A DNA stretch of 64,000 nucleotides. It comes from CAIRTM01 sp963723235 (GTDB lineage: Bacteria; Desulfobacterota; WTBG01; CAIYCZ01; CAIRTM01). A model generated the notes under the pieces. It did not search any database. It saw only the letters and a program-made list of their open reading frames with translations, and had not been told where the DNA came from. Shown piece by piece: positions 26,489 to 35,274 of the stretch (position 1 is its first letter; each line of letters opens with the position of its first letter). The stretch is taken from positions 1 through 64,000 of the forward strand of contig CAVRPV010000019.1 in assembly GCA_963723235.1 (NCBI GenBank), written 5' to 3'. Both the position numbers and the translations under genes were made by a program.

Positions 26489-27940
26489 ATGGCATTGCAA
26501 ATCCTCTCACCCCTGTCAGTACCCGATGAAGTCGAGCCCCTTATTGAAGCCGGGGCCGGGGCATTCTATTGCGGCATTCTGCCGGAAGAGTGGCGCCGGG
26601 ATTACAGCGTAGCCGCCTCGCTCAACCGCCGTCAGGAAAACACCCCGGGCCTGAACACCAGCCCGCACATGAACACCTTTGAGGACCTCGCCCGCTGCGT
26701 GGAGCTGGCCCGGCCGCACAACGTGAAGGTGGCAGTCACCCTCAACGAGCACTACTACAGCAACAAACAGTATTCGTTTCTGACCGGCTATATTGAACAG
26801 TGTCTCAAAGCCGGGGCCGATACCTTTATCGTGGGCGACATCGGCATGATTTTGACCCTGCAGGACATTGACCCCGGCATCACTATACACATCAGCACGG
26901 CCGGAACGGCCTTTAATTCTGAAAGTGTGCATTTCTACCGCGACCTCGGGGCCAAGCGCGTTATTTTGCCACGGCACCTGACTTTGGATGAAATCCAGGC
27001 CATAGTCGACAAGACCAGCGGCATTGAACTGGAAGCATTCATCCTGAACTCGCGCTGCGCCAACATCGACGGTTTCTGTACGTTCCAGCACGGCCTGGCC
27101 GAATTCGTCAAGGAGCCCGAGCGCAAGCGCGACTATGAAAACGCCTGCATGATGCTCTATAAAATAACCGCAGACGTCAAAGGCTGCGACAGCCAGGAGC
27201 AGGCCGAATCGATGCTGCAAAAAGTCTCCTGGGAGCGCCAGCACTTCTGGTCGGCAGTGCATATTGATGACCGGCCCTGCGGCGCCTGCGCCCTTTACGA
27301 ATTTGAACGCATGGGCCTGGCCGGAGTCAAAATCGTGGGCCGGGGCAATACCTTCGACAAAAAGATCAAGGACGTGCGCTTTTTAAAAGGGCAGCTCGAC
27401 TACCTGCGCACACAGAATCCGACCAGAAAAGAATTTCGCGAGCAGACGCGCAAAATCTACAAAGAAATCTATGACTGCGTGTGCCTGATTTTCAAATGTT
27501 ACTATCCCTCGGTCCTGCTGGACGAGGAAAAGGTAGCTGAAAAACACCCGTCTGCAGCGTTGCGCTCATCATTCGTCACTGCGGCGTACCATAAATACGC
27601 CTCATTCCTCATGATTTCGTGCGCCTTGCATCCGAACATTTTTCAGCAACCTTTAATGGCAATCTTTAATAGGCATGTATTGTCACCGTGGAACCCTCAT
27701 ATCTTTCAGCCCACAAAAACGGAACGCTTGCTGCCCGCATTGAAATGGCCCTTGATGCTCTCGCGTGCTGCGAAATGTGTCCGCGCTGCTGCCGGGTCGA
27801 CCGCACGGCCGGCAAAACCGGCATATGCAAAACCGGCCGCAACGCAATTGTTGCAAGCTTTGCTCCGCATTTCGGCGAAGAAGCACCTCTTGTCGGCCGC
27901 TACGGCTCAGGCACCATATTCTTCAGCAACTGCAACCTGA
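26489..27940 (+). CDS. U32-family (peptidase-like) protein, 3' end altered by a repeat element
   Basis: Residues 1 to about 348 form a U32-type TIM-barrel: a start of MALQILSPLSVPDEVEPLI, GAGAFYCG, V-T-L-N-E, D-T-F-I-V-G-D-I-G, I-H-I-S-T-A-G-T, and cysteines in R-C-A-N-I-D-G-F-C and CGACALYEF. U32 proteins of known function bind a 4Fe-4S cluster and act in RNA or ubiquinone hydroxylation. The native end is probably near K-C-Y-Y-P-S-V-L. From about 27533 the frame reads an inverted palindromic element and then non-native sequence to 27940 in the wrong frame over the next gene. The gene sits upstream of two radical SAM genes. Confidence 0.78.
   Translation: MALQILSPLSVPDEVEPLIEAGAGAFYCGILPEEWRRDYSVAASLNRRQENTPGLNTSPHMNTFEDLARCVELARPHNVKVAVTLNEHYYSNKQYSFLTGYIEQCLKAGADTFIVGDIGMILTLQDIDPGITIHISTAGTAFNSESVHFYRDLGAKRVILPRHLTLDEIQAIVDKTSGIELEAFILNSRCANIDGFCTFQHGLAEFVKEPERKRDYENACMMLYKITADVKGCDSQEQAESMLQKVSWERQHFWSAVHIDDRPCGACALYEFERMGLAGVKIVGRGNTFDKKIKDVRFLKGQLDYLRTQNPTRKEFREQTRKIYKEIYDCVCLIFKCYYPSVLLDEEKVAEKHPSAALRSSFVTAAYHKYASFLMISCALHPNIFQQPLMAIFNRHVLSPWNPHIFQPTKTERLLPALKWPLMLSRAAKCVRAAAGSTARPAKPAYAKPAATQLLQALLRISAKKHLLSAATAQAPYSSATAT
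27533..27652 (-). repeat. Modular palindromic element, copy 3 (inverted, inside a coding frame)
   Basis: The reverse-complement orientation of the family: TAGCTGAAAAACACCC at the left, core GGCGTACCATAAATACGCC, and AACATTTTTCAGCAACC at the right. Both ends have diverged. It is fused in frame to the 3' end of the U32 gene. Confidence 0.8.
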
Positions 27941-28620
27941 ACTGCGTCTTCTGCCAGAATTTCGACATCAGTCATGAGGGCGCAGGCAGCGAAGTCACAT
28001 CCTCGCAACTGGCAAACATGATGCTGGAGCTGCAGGAGCAACGTGTACACAATATCAATCTTGTCAGTCCCTCGCATGTTGTGCCCCAAATCCTTGAGGC
28101 TCTGCCCGAGGCGATTGACCACGGTTTGAACATCCCGCTGGTATACAATACCGGCGGCTATGACAGTGTTGAGACCCTCAAACTGCTGAATGGCATTGTG
28201 GACATATACATGCCCGACATTAAATTCGCCTCCGACATACCGGCACTTTTTTACTGCGCAGCTCCCGACTATCCGCAGGTCGTGCAAAACGCACTCAGGG
28301 AAATGCATTGCCAGGTCGGCAGCCTGCAGCTTGACAGCCGCGGACATGCCGTGCGCGGAATGCTGGTGCGCCATTTGGTCATGCCCGACGGTTTGGCCGG
28401 AACTCAAGCTGTCATGCGCTTTCTGGCCGATAAAATCTCGCCTGACACCTATGTCAACATCATGGATCAGTACCGCCCCTGCGGCGACATCAAAAAGTTC
28501 AAAGAGCTGCAGCGCCGCGTAACACCCGAGGAATTCGAGGAGGCGCTCAGCGCGGCCCGCGCGGCCGGACTCAGCCGCCTCGACAGCCGCGAACGCCCAA
28601 TCCTTATGTACTGGCGATAG
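27688..28620 (+). CDS. PflX/COG1313-like radical SAM protein
   Basis: 310 residues from GTG 27688. It has an N-terminal cysteine-rich segment (C27, C28, C31, C34, C35, C47) and then the radical SAM motif C82-x3-C86-x2-C89 (CNLNCVFCQN). This arrangement is typical of uncharacterised pyruvate formate-lyase-activase-like proteins (PflX). The substrate is unknown. It lies between a U32 protein and a second radical SAM gene, 11 bases before the latter. The upstream U32 frame runs out over its first 250 bases because of the inserted element. Confidence 0.85.
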   Translation: MEPSYLSAHKNGTLAARIEMALDALACCEMCPRCCRVDRTAGKTGICKTGRNAIVASFAPHFGEEAPLVGRYGSGTIFFSNCNLNCVFCQNFDISHEGAGSEVTSSQLANMMLELQEQRVHNINLVSPSHVVPQILEALPEAIDHGLNIPLVYNTGGYDSVETLKLLNGIVDIYMPDIKFASDIPALFYCAAPDYPQVVQNALREMHCQVGSLQLDSRGHAVRGMLVRHLVMPDGLAGTQAVMRFLADKISPDTYVNIMDQYRPCGDIKKFKELQRRVTPEEFEEALSAARAAGLSRLDSRERPILMYWR

Positions 28621-28631
28621 CCTGCACAGAC

Positions 28632-29569
28632 ATGGCAGCCGAACAACCCCGCTACTACTCCTTCAACGCTTTCCTGAGAGAACGCTTCGGCGAACGGGTG
28701 CAGAAAATTACGCTCAACGCCCCCTTGAGCTGTCCTAACCGCGATGGTACACGCGGCCTGGGCGGGTGCAGCTACTGTGACGCCTCCGGGTCCGGAATCG
28801 AGGCTGCTGTCCAATCGCCGGATGTACGCGAGCAGGCCCTGCTCGGAATGCAGGCCATGCAACGCCGCTACGGCGCGAAAAAATTCATTGTCTACTTCCA
28901 GTCCTTCTGTAACACCTATGCGCCAACTGAACAGTTGCGCACCCTGTATGACCGGGTTGCAAACCTGCCCGGCATAGTGGGTCTGTCAATTGCAACCCGG
29001 CCCGACTGCCTGAGTACCGAAGTGCTTGATCTGCTGTCAGAATATGCCGAACGCATGATGGTCTGGCTGGAATTGGGTCTGCAAAGCGCGCATGATGAAA
29101 CCCTGGCGCGTATCAACCGCGGCCACACCTGGGCTGAATTTCTGGAGGGCTATGAGCGTGCCCGGCGCTACCCGCTGCATATCTGCCCGCATATCATCAT
29201 CGGGCTGCCGGGCGAAACCGGCGAGCACGTGCGCCACACCACACGTGAACTGGTTCGGCTGAAACCCGACGGACTAAAAATTCACTGCCTCTATATTTAC
29301 AAAGACACAACCCTTGAAAAAGAATATCTCCGGGATGAATTTCAACCGATATCACAGGAAGAATTTGTCTCTCAGGCCTGCGATGTACTGGAGCAGATCC
29401 GCCCGACACGGTCATTCAGCGCCTGACCAGCGATCCGTGGGAAAGCCGCCTTGTGGCACCCGTTTGGGCCCTTCAGAAACAGGCGATTCTGCGGGCCATT
29501 GAACAGGAACTCACGCGGCGCAACACCCGGCAGGGACAGTACTGGAAAGCAGCGCCGATGGACACCTAA
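28632..29569 (+). CDS. TIGR01212-family radical SAM protein (frameshifted near end)
   Basis: The radical SAM motif is of the elongated type, C34-x11-C46-x2-C49 (CPNRDGTRGLGGCSYC). YFQSFCNTYAP, SIATRPDCL, VWLELGLQSAHDETL, R-I-N-R-G-H and IIIGLPGET match the YhcC/TIGR01212 family, whose function is not established. The primary frame stops at 29426. A one-base deletion in ATCCGCCCGAC (about 29398) hides the C-terminus, which resumes P-D-T-V-I-Q-R-L-T-S-D-P and ends R-Q-G-Q-Y-W at 29569. Restored length is about 312 residues. Confidence 0.87.
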
Positions 29570-29574
29570 AAAAA

Positions 29575-29645
29575 GTAGGGTGGACCTGCGCAGCATTTCC
29601 AGCAGAAATGTCCCGGTGGACACGCTGTACCGCTTTTTTCATAAG
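29575..29645. repeat. GTAGGGTGGAC-type palindromic repeat (partial)
   Basis: It begins GTAGGGTGGACCTGCG and contains an inward half GGTGGACACGCTG. It resembles the complete unit at 30204-30275, but its right end is not complete. It starts 5 bases after the preceding radical SAM stop. Confidence 0.5.
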
Positions 29646-29701
29646 AGCGCCCGCATAAGCTGTGATTGAACATACTCACTCTCAACACCCAATTGAAGTT
29701 G

Positions 29702-30162
29702 TTATAAAGTGATTTCAAAAACCGAAGCATCCTGCAAACTGCTTACCAGGATGTAGCGAGCGACGCGAACCTGCATCAGCGCGCATTCAGGGGAATATAT
29801 GAAATCCTTCAGTTCGGCGTGCCGATTGGCATGGCGGCCTTTAAGCACGTCCTCTTCCTGCGGCCCGACCGGCACAACCGCGCCGACTGCGGTCACAACC
29901 ATGCCGGAAGTGAAACCGAAGCCGCTGCGCATGCGGTCATCGACAAGCAGGGACACGTTGGGGTTACGCATCATGTTGGCGTACTTGCTGGTGCTGCGCG
30001 GGGTTGTAAAAATAATCGTCTGCAGGTCATCCGAGGGCGTAAAGCCACCAGGTTGCAGTAGGGGCTTTCCTGCGACACGGTGGCGAGAATTGCGAGACGC
30101 TGCTCGTTGAGCAGGCCCGCGATTGCGGCTCTCATTGCGTTGCGGTCGGGTTTCATGGACAT
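29702..30162 (-). CDS. Pyridoxamine-5'-phosphate oxidase-like split-barrel flavoprotein (frameshifted)
   Basis: About 154 residues over two frames. The first frame has R-L-A-I-L-A-T-V-S-Q-E-S-P-Y-C-N-L-V-A. The second, after a shift at 30041-30043 (one T missing from TTTT on the coding strand), reads F-T-P-S-D-D-L-Q-T-I-I-F-T-T-P-R-S-T-S-K-Y-A-N-M. N-P-N-V-S-L-L-V-D-D-R is typical of the FMN-binding split barrel. The family includes FMN- and heme-binding proteins; the true cofactor and substrate are unknown. Confidence 0.75.
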
Positions 30163-30203
30163 CCTTTCCTATTTCAATACATGCTCGTGCCTAATTCAAG
30201 CAC

Positions 30204-30275
30204 GTAGGGTGGACTCGCGAAGCGTGTCCACCATTAACATTAAACCGGTGGACGTGCTATGCAAGTCCACCCTAC
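30204..30275. repeat. GTAGGGTGGAC-type palindromic repeat
   Basis: An inverted repeat opening GTAGGGTGGACTCGCG and closing GCAAGTCCACCCTAC, with a second nested pair of TCCACC/GGTGGA. Looks like a dispersed hairpin element. Lies between the split-barrel gene and palindromic element copy 4. Confidence 0.65.
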
Positions 30276-30311
30276 ATTTACACAAGTCCAAATTCTAAAA
30301 CATGCTTACCC

Positions 30312-30435
30312 GGGCTGTTCAAAAATGCTCAGATGCAAGGCGCACGAAGTCATGAGGACATGAGGCGTACTTTTCCGTACGCCGCAAAGACGAATGATGA
30401 GCGCAACGCAGCAGATGGGCGTTTTTCAACAGCCT
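30312..30435 (+). repeat. Modular palindromic element, copy 4
   Basis: GGGCTGTTCAAAAATG at the left, core GGCGTACTTTTCCGTACGCC, GCGTTTTTCAACAGCCT at the right. The last two bases overlap the stop codon TAG of the minus-strand DUF523-DUF1722 gene. Confidence 0.88.
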
Positions 30436-31404
30436 AGACATGATTTCGCAGCTTGAGCTCCATTGGATGCGGGTTCAGATAATACTGCCCGGCCAGGTAG
30501 GCCTCGCCGTATTTGCGAACATAGTGGTTTATCAAGGTTACCGGCACAATCAGGGGCACCTGCTCGCAGTGATACTGCTCAATAATCTCCAGCATTTCCT
30601 TTTTTTCATCCGGCGAAAGCTGCGTCTTGAAATAGCCCATCATGTGCTGCAGCACGTTGACATGCTTTTTGACTGTTGGCCTTCAATGCCAGTGCCTCCA
30701 TCAACAGCGCTTGGTAGCGTGCGCGCGCCTCAACTGTCTTGAGGGCCTTGCCCTGCGCCACAAGTCGGCCCATCTCGCGGTAATGCATTGTACTGTGAGA
30801 TAAAATCAGCAGTTTATGCCGGGTATGGAAGTCAATAACTGCGCCGGCACCGGAACCGGCGGCAAGCATCGCGCGCCAACGCTGGTAGACAAAGATACGC
30901 TCGATGAAATTTTCGCGCAGCACCGGATCGTGCAGACGGCCTTCTTCCTCGCAGGGCAACAGGGGAAAATGCTCCATGAAGGCCCGCGCGAACATGCCCA
31001 CCCCGTTGTGCGCCGGGATGCCGTTCTCTTCGCTGTATACCTTGACGCGCTCCATGCCGCTGCTGGGGGATTTGCTCTTGAAGATAAAGCCGCACAGGTC
31101 TTCTGCCTCAAGCTCGCGCACACGTCATGCGGGCCCAGGACTGCATCTGTGCGGTAAGGTCTTTCTTCGTGCTGATCGTAACCAGGCGCGGAGCATCGGC
31201 AGTGCCCACAAGGCGCATGGCCTCGCGCGGCACGGAAAGTCCGCATTCCACCTCGGGGCATACGGGCACGTAGGTTACGTAGCGGCCGAGCGTGTCGGTC
31301 AGGAACCGGTCGTGCTGATGTCCGCCGTCATAGCGCACATTCTGGCCCAGCAGGCAGGCGCTGATGCCCAGGCGAATCGGCGATGAATTATCATTGAATT
31401 CCAT
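30434..31404 (-). pseudogene. DUF523-DUF1722 (YbgA-type) protein, two frameshifts
   Basis: About 323 residues over three frames. The DUF523 part starts at ATG 31404 (RLGISACLLGQNVRYDGGH, then CPEVECGLSVPREAM) and continues in frame two as CGFIFKSKSPSSGMERVKVY. The DUF1722 part (FVYQRWRAMLA, HKLLILSHS) passes to a third frame with H-V-N-V-L-Q-H-M-M-G-Y-F-K and VTLINHYVRKYG. Shifts are at about 31118 and at 30666-30670, the latter an extra A in a run of five. DUF523 proteins are implicated in 2-thiouracil desulfuration (TudS); the role of the fusion is unclear. Sequencing indels are plausible. Confidence 0.8.
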
Positions 31405-31418
31405 AAGATACAAACCCC

Positions 31419-31482
31419 TGGGTGTGCCGTGCGCACCGATCCACAAAAACGAAGCAAAGGGTGCGCACGGCGAACCCTGTAA
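31419..31482. repeat. GGTGCGCAC-type palindromic repeat
   Basis: An inverted repeat with GGGTGTGCCGTGCGCACC at the left and GGTGCGCACGGCGAACCC at the right, enclosing about 27 bases. The same family is seen at 58199-58263 and in worn form near 43848-43903. Between the DUF523 gene and the amidase gene. Confidence 0.7.
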
Positions 31483-31497
31483 CCTGTGCACAATGCG

Positions 31498-32816
31498 TTA
31501 CGGTACAACTTCAATCTCACCAAAGCAGCTTCCAACCCAAATCGGAACAGTGCCCGGCCTGAGACCTGCAGGCACAATCGCCTCAACCTTCAGGCGGTTC
31601 TTTTTCCTGTTAAAGGACTTTTTCCTCCATGTAAGCGGACCCAGATCAATCCGGGAGTACATATCAAAGTCCTCATCGCCGGTGATCTCCAATACAACCT
31701 TTCTGGGTTTAAACAGTTTCGCGTACTGTATCTTTTTATGCTCGATATCCAGCGCGCACGCACCAACGCATTCTGTTGTTTCAGGATAATGCGCAAGGGC
31801 ATCCAGCTTTTTTTCATCCGGCTCAAAAAAGGAGAATGTCTTGCCAATCAACGTACGATTAAGCTCATAGGTATAATCAATAAAGTCGCCTGCAACATTG
31901 CCCGACAGATCTTCCTGAACATCCAAAACCCTGACAGGCGTTTGGCAGGAAAAATCAAAAGAGCTCATATCAAAATATCGAATGTTTGTATTATCAATCG
32001 TATGAAAACTAATGCGGCGATGCTGCACATCGTAGGCGATACTCCATTGGTTGATCGCGAGCCTTGTCAGATTTAAAATATTAAATGTGTAATCAATTGC
32101 AGGTCCGGATGTTTCCGGATCATAGTCTTCCAGCATCTCCGCTGCCGTACAAAAATTTCACCGAAGAAGGCATATCCGCCACTTGTATCTCTTCATTTTC
32201 GCAATATTCGAGTTCTGTCGAATATATGTCGTTTCTAAGCATTTTAACAGGCATCGTTTCCTGTGCTGTTTGATGCACCACCAATACTCCATCGAGGAAC
32301 TCAATAGAGGCACAATTCCCCAGACTGTCACATATAAAAAAGTGATATTGCCGCCTGGCCGCTGATTCTCATTTCTGCATCGCTTGCGATCACATCTGCC
32401 ACTGTCGCTGCAGTGTCAAGCTGATACTGAACCCATTGGATGGCTGGAATGGCCGGACGTGCATCAGGAGCCGGATATTCGGTTTGTTCAAGATACATGG
32501 CGCTGACGACTAAGCCGGCTTCATTCATCCCTTCAAAGGCAAATTCCCGTCCCCAGGGATTGAATGTTACGCTGCCGTATTTTGAGGTCCAGCTTACAGG
32601 CTTTCCCCCGGTCCAATCCCGGGGTAAAACGGCTATTTTTGAGACATTTCTTTTGTTGACGATTATTAAACCATCACTGGTAAGCCAGTCAAAATTTTTA
32701 CCGACCACGAGTTCATCATGGGTATCGAGACAGAACGTTGTACATGCATGGCTGGCTTGCGGCAGGAAAACTGCAATAAAGATACAGCAGAAAAAAAATA
32801 GTCGTTGGTATTTCAT
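31498..32816 (-). pseudogene. Choloylglycine hydrolase / penicillin V acylase-like amidase, frameshifted
   Basis: About 438 residues over three frames. A signal peptide (RLFFFCCIFIAVFLPQASHA) is followed by the Ntn nucleophile cysteine in A-C-T-T-F-C and GKNFDWLTSDG. After a shift at about 32340-32350 the frame reads F-F-I-C-D-S-L-G-N-C-A-S-I-E-F-L-D-G. After another at about 32137 it continues into the C-terminal Q-W-S-I-A-Y-D-V, FDFSCQTPVRVLD and D-Y-T-Y-E-L-N-R. The family (PF02275) hydrolyses linear amides such as bile salts, penicillin V or acyl-homoserine lactones; substrate unknown here. The gene is visibly more AT-rich than its neighbours. Confidence 0.8.
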
Positions 32817-32903
32817 CCTATCCTCCTCCTGTATAATTCGTTTCTATGTGTACGGCAGGTGCCTGGCTCGCTGGCCGCTTTAACGAAAAGTCAAAATTGC
32901 GGG

Positions 32904-33395
32904 TTACTCCTTATACGCCTGTATCCACTCAATCTCGAGCTTAAATGCCCCAGCCTGCTTGTCGGCGATCAGGAAGCCTATGGCCTGAATAACACCGGGA
33001 TTAAGCGGCGGCGCCTCAGGAGACGGTTGCCCCCGGAACGATGCCTTAAATTCACTAAAAGGCGCCTTGATAATCATCCACTCGTTAGACGAAACCGCAA
33101 AACGGAACTGGTAGGAAAAGCCGCCGAAAGATGCATCGTTCTTCAGGGTCAGCTTGTAGGTTCTGCCGTCGCCTTTGCAGCGCACGGCAATGCCGCTGAA
33201 TGCCGAGGCATCCACGGGCACGGCCTGACGCGAACTTGCCGAGCAGAAGCCGCCGTAATTCTCAAGCGACACCACTCCGGCGAACACGGCCCCGGACGAA
33301 TCGGCCTTCGTGAACGTGCTGCGCGACACGCCGCCCATAACGCCGTCGTTAATTACCTTCCACTGCTGCAGCTGCTCGTCGCGTGGAAAAATCAT
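32904..33395 (-). CDS. CIA30-family (NDUFAF1-like) protein
   Basis: 163 residues. W-K-V-I-N-D-G-V-M-G-G-V-S-R-S near the start, GVVSLENYGGFCSAS, and G-I-A-V-R-C-K-G-D-G-R-T-Y-K-L match the CIA30 domain (PF08547), a galactose-binding-like fold named after a complex I assembly factor. Bacterial members are uncharacterised. No signal peptide is seen. Whether it assists an enzyme assembly here is unknown. Confidence 0.8.
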   Translation of the reverse strand: MIFPRDEQLQQWKVINDGVMGGVSRSTFTKADSSGAVFAGVVSLENYGGFCSASSRQAVPVDASAFSGIAVRCKGDGRTYKLTLKNDASFGGFSYQFRFAVSSNEWMIIKAPFSEFKASFRGQPSPEAPPLNPGVIQAIGFLIADKQAGAFKLEIEWIQAYKE

Positions 33396-33507
33396 AAACC
33401 ATCATCATGCGTGCATCGGACATGGCACTCTCCCCTGAAAACAAATCCTTGCGCATGCTGCCACTATAGGCGGCATTTTCACAGGTCGCCTCTATACGCG
33501 GCCCAAC

Positions 33508-33532
33508 CCGAGATTTTTCAACAGCCTGTTAA
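33508..33532. repeat. Solo right end of the modular palindromic element
   Basis: AGATTTTTCAACAGCCTGTTAA at about 33511-33532, just 3' of the HemF-like stop codon. No matching left end or core is visible in the 110 bases before it. Confidence 0.55.
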
Positions 33533-33535
33533 GGC

Positions 33536-34297
33536 TTAGAACTCCGCCGAGGGCGGATAGCTCAGATCCACCAGAACGCCGGGCGGTATGCCGACGCCAA
33601 GTCCCATTTTCACGGCCACATCCTGCAGGGTAAGATACTCAAGCCAGCGCCCGTTCCTGCGAAGCTTCTGTTTTACCTCGGCCTGTGTATAGGGCCTGTC
33701 CTTGCTGCCTTCAAGCACATACATATAGCCGTCAAAAAATGCGCGGTACGCGGCGATAAAAAGATCGAGCTTCTCCGGGCCAAGGTGCATGAGCCTGCAC
33801 CCGGCCTCCGCCGCAAGCGATGCACCCCAGTGCTCCATGCGATAATGATCGGCGAGGCCCGCGCGCAGGGCCTTTGTATCAACGCCGAATGTTTCGGCAA
33901 CACAGTCCATGGCCGTGCGGGCAGCCGCATACGTTTGAGGGTCAGAAACTGCCGGAAAAACATCAAGCATCATATGATAGGGGCCCTCGCCGGTCATGCC
34001 CCATTCCGTATTGAAATGGCCCATGGGGCACCAGGGGTTTACCGGAAAAATCTCCACCTGAAAGACCATGTAGTCAATCACCCGGTCCAGCTCCGGCGGC
34101 TTCACCTGGTTGAGCTTCATGTGGGTAACGCTTGCCTTCTCTATGCAGCCGCCCCGAATGACGGCGACATCGGCCTGGCCCACCTTGAACGGCACGGTTG
34201 TGCGAACCAGCTCGCCGCCGCCCGAGGCCTCAAGCAAAGCCCGGATAACCGATTCGCGCGTTTCTTCGACAAACGAGAAGATTTTCTGGTCTTTCAT
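33536..34297 (-). CDS. HemF-like (aerobic coproporphyrinogen III oxidase family) protein, divergent
   Basis: 253 residues, shorter than HemF (~300). G-G-C-I-E-K-A-S-V-T-H, E-I-F-P-V-N-P-W-C-P-M-G-H-F-N-T-E-W and a late R-R-N-G-R-W-L-E-Y-L-T-L mirror the HemF segments E-K-A-G-V, H-P-x-N-P-x-x-P-T-x-H-x-N and R-R-G-R-Y-V-E-F-N-L. Several usual residues differ: the conserved Thr before His is Gly, and the H-x-x-N-P His is Phe. It may be a sub-family with another role. The gene ends beside a solo repeat end. Substrate not settled. Confidence 0.6.
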   Translation of the reverse strand: MKDQKIFSFVEETRESVIRALLEASGGGELVRTTVPFKVGQADVAVIRGGCIEKASVTHMKLNQVKPPELDRVIDYMVFQVEIFPVNPWCPMGHFNTEWGMTGEGPYHMMLDVFPAVSDPQTYAAARTAMDCVAETFGVDTKALRAGLADHYRMEHWGASLAAEAGCRLMHLGPEKLDLFIAAYRAFFDGYMYVLEGSKDRPYTQAEVKQKLRRNGRWLEYLTLQDVAVKMGLGVGIPPGVLVDLSYPPSAEF

Positions 34298-34460
34298 TGT
34301 GGTATCTTTCTGCAGAAATCACATCAGCGTCTTTCCGGACTCCCCTCCCCCGGTACAGGCATCTATTGAGAACAGCCCCATTGAGCTGCTCTCCCATTAC
34401 AGTTCCAACGGCTCGCTGAATGCCGCAGCTGCATGAGCGGCTTTCTTTGAAGTTCCGTAC

Positions 34461-35150
34461 CTAGTTCTTCTCGCTGCCAATGAAACGATAGATCAAAGCA
34501 CCGAGAATAGCCCCAACAATCGGGGCCAGCCAGAAAAGCCACAGCTGTGAAACCGCCCAACCACCGACAAATAGGGCAACACCGGTACTGCGTGCAGGGT
34601 TAACGGAGGTGTTTGTAACCGGTATGCTGATCAGGTGGATGAGCGTCAGGCAAAAGCCGATTGCAATCGGTGCCATGCCCTGCGGCGCGCGCTTGTCTGT
34701 AGCGCCGAGAATAACGAAGAGAAACATCATGGTCATGACGACTTCAGTAATCAGTGCAGCCAGCAGACCATATCCGCCCGGGGAATGTTCACCGTAGCCG
34801 TTTGAAGCAAAGCCTGCAGACAGCTCAAAACCCGCCTTACCGCTGGCAATGAGATACAATACACCGCCAGCTACAATCCCGCCCAGAACCTGGGCAATGA
34901 TGTAGGGCAGCAGCTCTTTGCCCGGGAAACGACCACCGGCCCAGAGACCAAAAGAAACCGCAGGGTTGAGATGACAGCCGGATATGTGCCCGATAGCGAA
35001 GGCCATCGTCATGACAGTCAAGCCAAATGCCAGTGCAACGCCAAGCAAACCAATGCCCACATTCGGGAACGCGGCTGCCAGAACAGCACTGCCGCATCCG
35101 CCTAACACCAGCCAGAAAGTTCCAATGAATTCAGCACAATACTTTTTCAT
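34461..35150 (-). CDS. aqpZ: Aquaporin Z (MIP family water channel)
   Basis: 229 residues with six membrane helices and the two NPA half-helices: G-C-H-L-N-P-A-V-S-F and N-T-S-V-N-P-A-R-S-T-G. The start MKKYCAEFIGTFWLVLGGCG is classic AqpZ. The short lengths and the A-R-S-T-G-V context favour a water channel over a glycerol facilitator. An isolated transcription unit between argF-like and hemF-like genes. Confidence 0.93.
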   Translation of the reverse strand: MKKYCAEFIGTFWLVLGGCGSAVLAAAFPNVGIGLLGVALAFGLTVMTMAFAIGHISGCHLNPAVSFGLWAGGRFPGKELLPYIIAQVLGGIVAGGVLYLIASGKAGFELSAGFASNGYGEHSPGGYGLLAALITEVVMTMMFLFVILGATDKRAPQGMAPIAIGFCLTLIHLISIPVTNTSVNPARSTGVALFVGGWAVSQLWLFWLAPIVGAILGALIYRFIGSEKN

Positions 35151-35274
35151 AGACCCTCCTTTGCCTTGTTAATAAGAATGTTTTGGTATCAGCCTCCTTT
35201 ACTTCCTACGCAATTTCCAACCGCTTGTCAACCATACAGAACCATCCCTCGTACCTTTATTTTAGTGGTATGGA

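Noticed and set aside
27653..27940. Last part of the U32 frame as native protein
   Set aside because: It runs out of frame over the PflX-like gene and has an Ala/Lys/Pro-rich shadow composition.
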